The notes below the pieces were generated by a model that saw only the letters and a list, made by a program, of their open reading frames with translations, was not told the DNA's origin and made no database searches. A DNA stretch of 8,060 nucleotides from Actinomycetota bacterium (lineage in GTDB: Bacteria; Actinomycetota; Rubrobacteria; Rubrobacterales; Rubrobacteraceae). Positions 5,937 through 8,060 of this stretch are shown in pieces; position 1 is the stretch's first letter, and every line of letters starts with the position of its first letter. The stretch spans positions 1-8,060 of the forward strand of contig JAIVIG010000079.1 of assembly GCA_020200675.1 (NCBI GenBank), written 5' to 3'. A program made the translations under genes and the position numbers.

Positions 5937-6179
5937 ATGGTTGAGACAAGAGACATGAGAGGCCGGATCGAGCAGGCCCTGGACAAGGTGCGCCCGGCGC
6001 TCAAGGCCGACGGCGGCGACGCCCGCGTCGTCGAGTGCGACGAGACAAGCGGGAAAGTGAGCATCGAAATGCTCGGAGCGTGCGGGGGATGCCCCCTCAG
6101 CCAGCTCGACTTCGTCTACGCCATAGAGAGCCTGATCCGGCGCGAAGTCCCCGAGGTCCGGGATATAGTGGCGGTATAG
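5937..6179 (+). CDS. NifU-like C-terminal-domain protein (Nfu), iron-sulfur cluster scaffold
   Basis: An 80-residue protein that is essentially one NifU C-terminal domain. The Nfu hallmark CxxC is GACGGCPLSQ with C49 and C52, which in relatives binds a [4Fe-4S] cluster at a dimer interface for transfer to target apoproteins. The N-terminal helix and strand (IEQALDKVRPALKADGGD, then ARVVECDE) and the C-terminal helix leading to VPEVRDIVAV follow the family order. No IscU-like or A-type extension is present. I chose the ATG at 5937 because of its fit to a leaderless promoter; an in-frame ATG at 5955 would give 74 residues, also enough for the domain. The TAG stop at 6177-6179 falls within the left end of the repeat element that follows. 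The gene is divergent from the M24 operon and convergent with the membrane-protein gene. No other iron-sulfur assembly gene is nearby. Confidence 0.92.
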   Translation: MVETRDMRGRIEQALDKVRPALKADGGDARVVECDETSGKVSIEMLGACGGCPLSQLDFVYAIESLIRREVPEVRDIVAV

Positions 6180-6323
6180 CGGTCAGCAACCAGCTTTCAA
6201 AGAGCAAAAACTGGTAGATAAGAGCGTCTTTTGCTATCACCCGAGTCGGGCCGGATCCGCGCCGCTGGCGTTCACTATTTGGGGAGAAGCTGACGGCTGA
6301 CCGCTGAAAGCTGACCGCTATAA
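6174..6323. mobile_element. Small element with 13-bp terminal inverted repeats made of GCTGANN heptads (MITE-like)
   Basis: TATAGCGGTCAGC at 6175-6187 is exactly the reverse complement of GCTGACCGCTATA at 6310-6322. A second perfect match pairs CAGCTTTCA (6191-6199) with TGAAAGCTG (6305-6313). Both arms are built from 7-bp tandem units. On the right, five units run from 6289 to 6323 with consensus GCTGANN, the last being GCTATAA. On the left, the minus strand shows two full units and a GCTATAC end over 6174-6194. The core holds a 7-bp inverted repeat (AGCAAAA 6203-6209, TTTTGCT 6229-6235) and the palindrome CCCGAGTCGGG (6240-6250), with no credible ORF. The element fills the gap between two convergent genes and supplies the nfu stop. 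A TA target duplication is possible because the ends are TATA. No transposase is present, so mobility is inferred; a dispersed heptad-repeat family is the alternative. Confidence 0.5.
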
Positions 6324-6325
6324 AG

Positions 6326-6844
6326 CTACTGCTGTTCCTGACGGGTGGCGCGAAGCGCGCCTGGTGGCATCGCTTCGCGGGCCACGGAGAGCGAGTTGGT
6401 GGCGCGGCGGCGAGCCGAGCGCAGTCGGAGGCGTTTTACGGGGCCGGCTGATTTCGATTCTTCGTTGATCAGGTGTGTCAGCGTGATCATGTCGTTGACG
6501 CACGCCCTGTAGCCTAAAGCGCACATCTCGACCTGCACTTCGGAGGGCGATTCGAGCAGGGTGCGGTGTATCTCGTCGGCCCGCTCGACGATGCGGCGCG
6601 AGAGTTCCTCGGGTGTCTCGGTCTCTCTCTCGCGCGTCCGGTATCCTACGATCACCTCCGGCGAGAGCCGCCGCGCCCGGTATCCGGGGTTTCCCATAAC
6701 GTAGTGCAAGAGGAGCGCCACGACGAGCGTAAGCGGCAGGATCGGGACGAACAGGAGCGCCAGCGATTCCGACGCCAGGAACCACAGCAGACCGATTACC
6801 ACGGTCTCGACCGCCAACACGAGCGTTAGATGTAGCTTCGTCAT
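6326..6844 (-). CDS. Two-helix inner-membrane protein of unknown function
   Basis: A 172-residue protein with no family I recognise. Two hydrophobic segments at about residues 6-23 and 28-50 form a short membrane hairpin with little between them, which should leave both ends on the same side. The rest, about 120 residues, is hydrophilic and mostly helical, including TPEELSRRIVERADEIHRTLLES (78-100) and a segment with C108 and C115 (EMCALGYRACVNDMITL). It ends in an arginine-rich stretch (KRLRLRSARRR, 137-147) and a polar tail. The basic stretch after the membrane part favours a cytoplasmic tail. I chose the ATG at 6844 because GAGGTG (complement of 6853-6858) lies 8 nt upstream; the in-frame GTG at 6874 has no better site and sits close to the candidate promoter. 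The stop is 4 bases beyond the repeat element. It is divergent from the YIP1-family gene. Function unknown. Confidence 0.7.
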   Translation of the reverse strand: MTKLHLTLVLAVETVVIGLLWFLASESLALLFVPILPLTLVVALLLHYVMGNPGYRARRLSPEVIVGYRTRERETETPEELSRRIVERADEIHRTLLESPSEVQVEMCALGYRACVNDMITLTHLINEESKSAGPVKRLRLRSARRRATNSLSVAREAMPPGALRATRQEQQ

Positions 6845-6882
6845 CCTTCCGACACCTCTTTGCACACCCGTCAACCACTACT

Positions 6883-6911
6883 AGTCTAAGTTTTGCAGCG
6901 CCGTTGCGCAA
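6883..6911 (-). promoter_or_regulatory. Candidate promoter of the two-helix membrane protein gene
   Basis: On the minus strand TTGCGC (complement of 6906-6911) and TAGACT (complement of 6883-6888) are separated by exactly 17 bp. The -10 fits the actinobacterial TAnnnT pattern. The predicted start near 6876 gives a leader of about 30 nt containing the GAGGTG ribosome site. An ACTAGT palindrome adjoins the -10. Confidence 0.4.
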
Positions 6912-7010
6912 GACGCTACCGAAAAAAGCCTCCCAAAAATCGGCGCACGCGACAGAACCGCGGCGAAAATCGTGTGCCACCGGCGTGTCCGGCGTTCGCC
7001 TCCCGCCCTG

Positions 7011-7022
7011 TATAATCCTCCT
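7011..7022 (+). promoter_or_regulatory. Promoter of the YIP1-family gene, apparently giving a leaderless mRNA
   Basis: A perfect TATAAT at 7011-7016 ends six bases before the GTG start at 7023. The intervening CCTCCT cannot serve as a Shine-Dalgarno site, being the anti-Shine-Dalgarno sequence itself. The nine-base string TGTATAATC is shared with the nfu promoter. No -35 hexamer is visible at 16-18 bp. Confidence 0.6.
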
Positions 7023-7613
7023 GTGGAAGTCGAAAGGTCTCCCGGGTTCGATCCCAAACGCCCTGTCGCGAGCGCGGCGGTGGTGCTCCGGGCCGTCCTT
7101 CTCGCCCCGAAGAGCTTCTACCTGAACTTCCCGGCAGAAGGACCCTTGCGGGAACCCATCTTGTTCGTCCTGCTCGTGAGCGCCGTGAGCGCCGTTTTGA
7201 GGCTCCTGCTCGTCCTGATCTTCTCCACGGAAGGGGCCGGCGAGGCAGGGATCGCGGTCCTCGAGACCCTCGCCTACATCGCGCTCTCCCCGTTGCTGGT
7301 CGGCCTCTTCTCGGGCGCGTACCTGCTCTCGGTGCGCACGTTCGTGGGACCGGAAGGGAGCTTTCGGCAGATCTACCGGATGCTCGCCTACGGGTGGGCG
7401 GGTGCTATTCTGTTCTGGATTCCGGGCTTAGGCGCCTTCGCCTTTACCTACGTTACGCTCGTGCTCATGGCTATCGGTATCCGGTACGTCTACCGCACCT
7501 CGTTCCTCACCGCCCTCGTAACCGCCCTCGTGGGTTACGTTCCCGCGGCCATCTTCTACCTTCTCCTGATCCTGCTCGGGGTCTTCGCCCTGGATCTCTC
7601 CTCCGGCGCCTGA
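7023..7613 (+). CDS. YIP1-family integral membrane protein
   Basis: A 196-residue protein with about five membrane segments: roughly residues 45-67, 78-104, 119-136, 138-155 and 161-188. The order and motifs fit bacterial YIP1-domain proteins: an amphipathic N-terminus with RAVLLAPKSFYLNF, a first helix after PLREPILF, then SFRQIYRMLAYGWA before the third helix, WIPGLGAF, and IGIRYVYRTS ahead of the last helix. The bacterial members have no settled function; eukaryotic ones act in membrane traffic. I chose the GTG at 7023 because of its spacing from a perfect -10 box, and because the in-frame sequence before it (from 6972) contains the promoter and lacks family features. No signal peptide or catalytic motif is seen. 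It stands alone, divergent from the two-helix membrane protein and convergent with the last gene, stopping 4 bases before that gene's stop. Confidence 0.85.
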   Translation: MEVERSPGFDPKRPVASAAVVLRAVLLAPKSFYLNFPAEGPLREPILFVLLVSAVSAVLRLLLVLIFSTEGAGEAGIAVLETLAYIALSPLLVGLFSGAYLLSVRTFVGPEGSFRQIYRMLAYGWAGAILFWIPGLGAFAFTYVTLVLMAIGIRYVYRTSFLTALVTALVGYVPAAIFYLLLILLGVFALDLSSGA

Positions 7614-7617
7614 CCTC

Positions 7618-8060
7618 TTACCTCCGGACGAGCGCTCGATACTCCCGGAGATCCCTCTCCGCCTGTCGCCTGATCTCCTCGGACGCTGCTCCCAACCTCT
7701 TGCCGTAGCGTTCGCGCAGAAGGCGGTGGGAGATCGCCAGATACGCGCTCCGCGTCGCCAACTCCGCCGGGGCGGTCATCTCCCGCGGGAAGACGCGGTA
7801 GTGCGCATCCTCCCGAAGCCCCAGAGGCGGCGGCGCCTCCCCGAGCGACCTCCTCGCCGCGAGCCGCGCGTCCCAGCGCTCCCTCAGATCCCGCATCTTC
7901 GGGGTGTCCGGGGCGATGTTCAGGGGCCCGCACTCGAACCCGTCCTCGGGCGTGAACCCGAAAGAAGCCTCGAAGAGCCTGGCCGATAGGAGTGATCGCT
8001 TAGTCTCCCGGCTTCTCAAGGACTCGTATTCGCTACGCAGTAGAACGAGCTGCGCGTCGT
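7618..8060 (-). CDS. Hypothetical charged helical protein, C-terminal part (5' end outside window)
   Basis: The frame is open from the right edge of the window to the TAA complementing 7618-7620, giving 147 residues without a convincing start. An in-frame TTG at 8019 lies inside continuous coding-like sequence and is probably internal. The visible part is rich in Arg, Glu, Leu and Ala. It begins with a helix (LVLLRSEYESLRSRETKRSL), has a less charged middle (EASFGFTPEDGFECGPLN), a Pro-rich turn and two further charged helices, ending ALVRR. There is no membrane segment, signal peptide or catalytic motif that I recognise. The heptad-like spacing in the last 50 residues could form a short coiled coil. 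It is convergent with the YIP1-family gene, 4 bases apart, with no terminator between. Family unknown; it could be an adaptor or regulatory subunit, but nothing in the sequence supports that specifically. Confidence 0.65.
   Translation of the reverse strand, partial: DAQLVLLRSEYESLRSRETKRSLLSARLFEASFGFTPEDGFECGPLNIAPDTPKMRDLRERWDARLAARRSLGEAPPPLGLREDAHYRVFPREMTAPAELATRSAYLAISHRLLRERYGKRLGAASEEIRRQAERDLREYRALVRR

Noticed and set aside
6289..6323. CRISPR-like short repeats
   Set aside because: The units are contiguous 7-mers without spacers and are mirrored at the other end of the element, so this is a tandem/inverted repeat, not an array.
7017..7022. CCTCCT as part of a minus-strand ribosome site
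   Set aside because: Its complement AGGAGG is an ideal site, but no minus-strand reading frame with coding character starts 5-10 bases beyond it; the nearest minus-strand gene starts at 6844.

Overview
The window is GC-rich with compact, closely spaced genes. It reads as an actinobacterial chromosome, and a deep-branching Rubrobacter-like lineage is my best guess. The reasons are an adenosine kinase of the mycobacterial AdoK type, an archaeal/Thermotoga-type S-adenosylhomocysteine hydrolase, a PGM1-related ATP-grasp ligase, frequent GTG/TTG starts and promoter/start geometry suggesting leaderless mRNAs. The genus is inferred from general resemblance, not from a database search. There is no CRISPR array, tRNA, rRNA, transposase or phage gene.

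Layout. (1) 1-818 (+): C-terminal part of a PGM1-type ATP-grasp peptide/carboxylate-amine ligase, cut by the window edge and followed by a probable terminator. (2) 1030-3324 (+): a two-gene adenosine kinase (adoK) and adenosylhomocysteinase (ahcY) operon. AhcY splits the SAM by-product S-adenosylhomocysteine into homocysteine and adenosine, and AdoK phosphorylates the adenosine to AMP, pulling the reversible hydrolysis forward. A strong terminator at 3368-3405 ends the unit. (3) 3539-4009 (+): msrA, a methionine sulfoxide reductase lacking the usual C-terminal resolving cysteines. (4) 5806-4016 (-): a probable operon of an M24 Xaa-Pro-type peptidase, a small cupin and an unrecognised 125-residue protein. 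The peptidase's N-terminal domain appears broken: its first 35 codons and the rest lie in different frames, with expected sequence missing between them. (5) 5937-6179 (+): a stand-alone NifU C-terminal-domain (Nfu) iron-sulfur scaffold, apparently made from a leaderless mRNA. (6) 6326-6844 (-): a two-helix membrane protein of unknown function. (7) 7023-7613 (+): a YIP1-family membrane protein, again apparently leaderless. (8) 7618-8060 (-): the end of an unrecognised helical protein.

The least ordinary stretch is non-coding. Positions 6174-6323, between convergent nfu and the membrane-protein gene, form a compact element with perfect 13-bp terminal inverted repeats built from 7-bp GCTGANN-like tandem units. 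It supplies the nfu stop codon and resembles a small non-autonomous mobile element or a dispersed heptad-repeat family. Other points of note are the two matching leaderless promoters (TGTATAATC, 6-7 nt before the start codon) and the broken M24 N-terminus. I saw no clearly new multi-gene system; most of the window is housekeeping metabolism and protein or redox maintenance.
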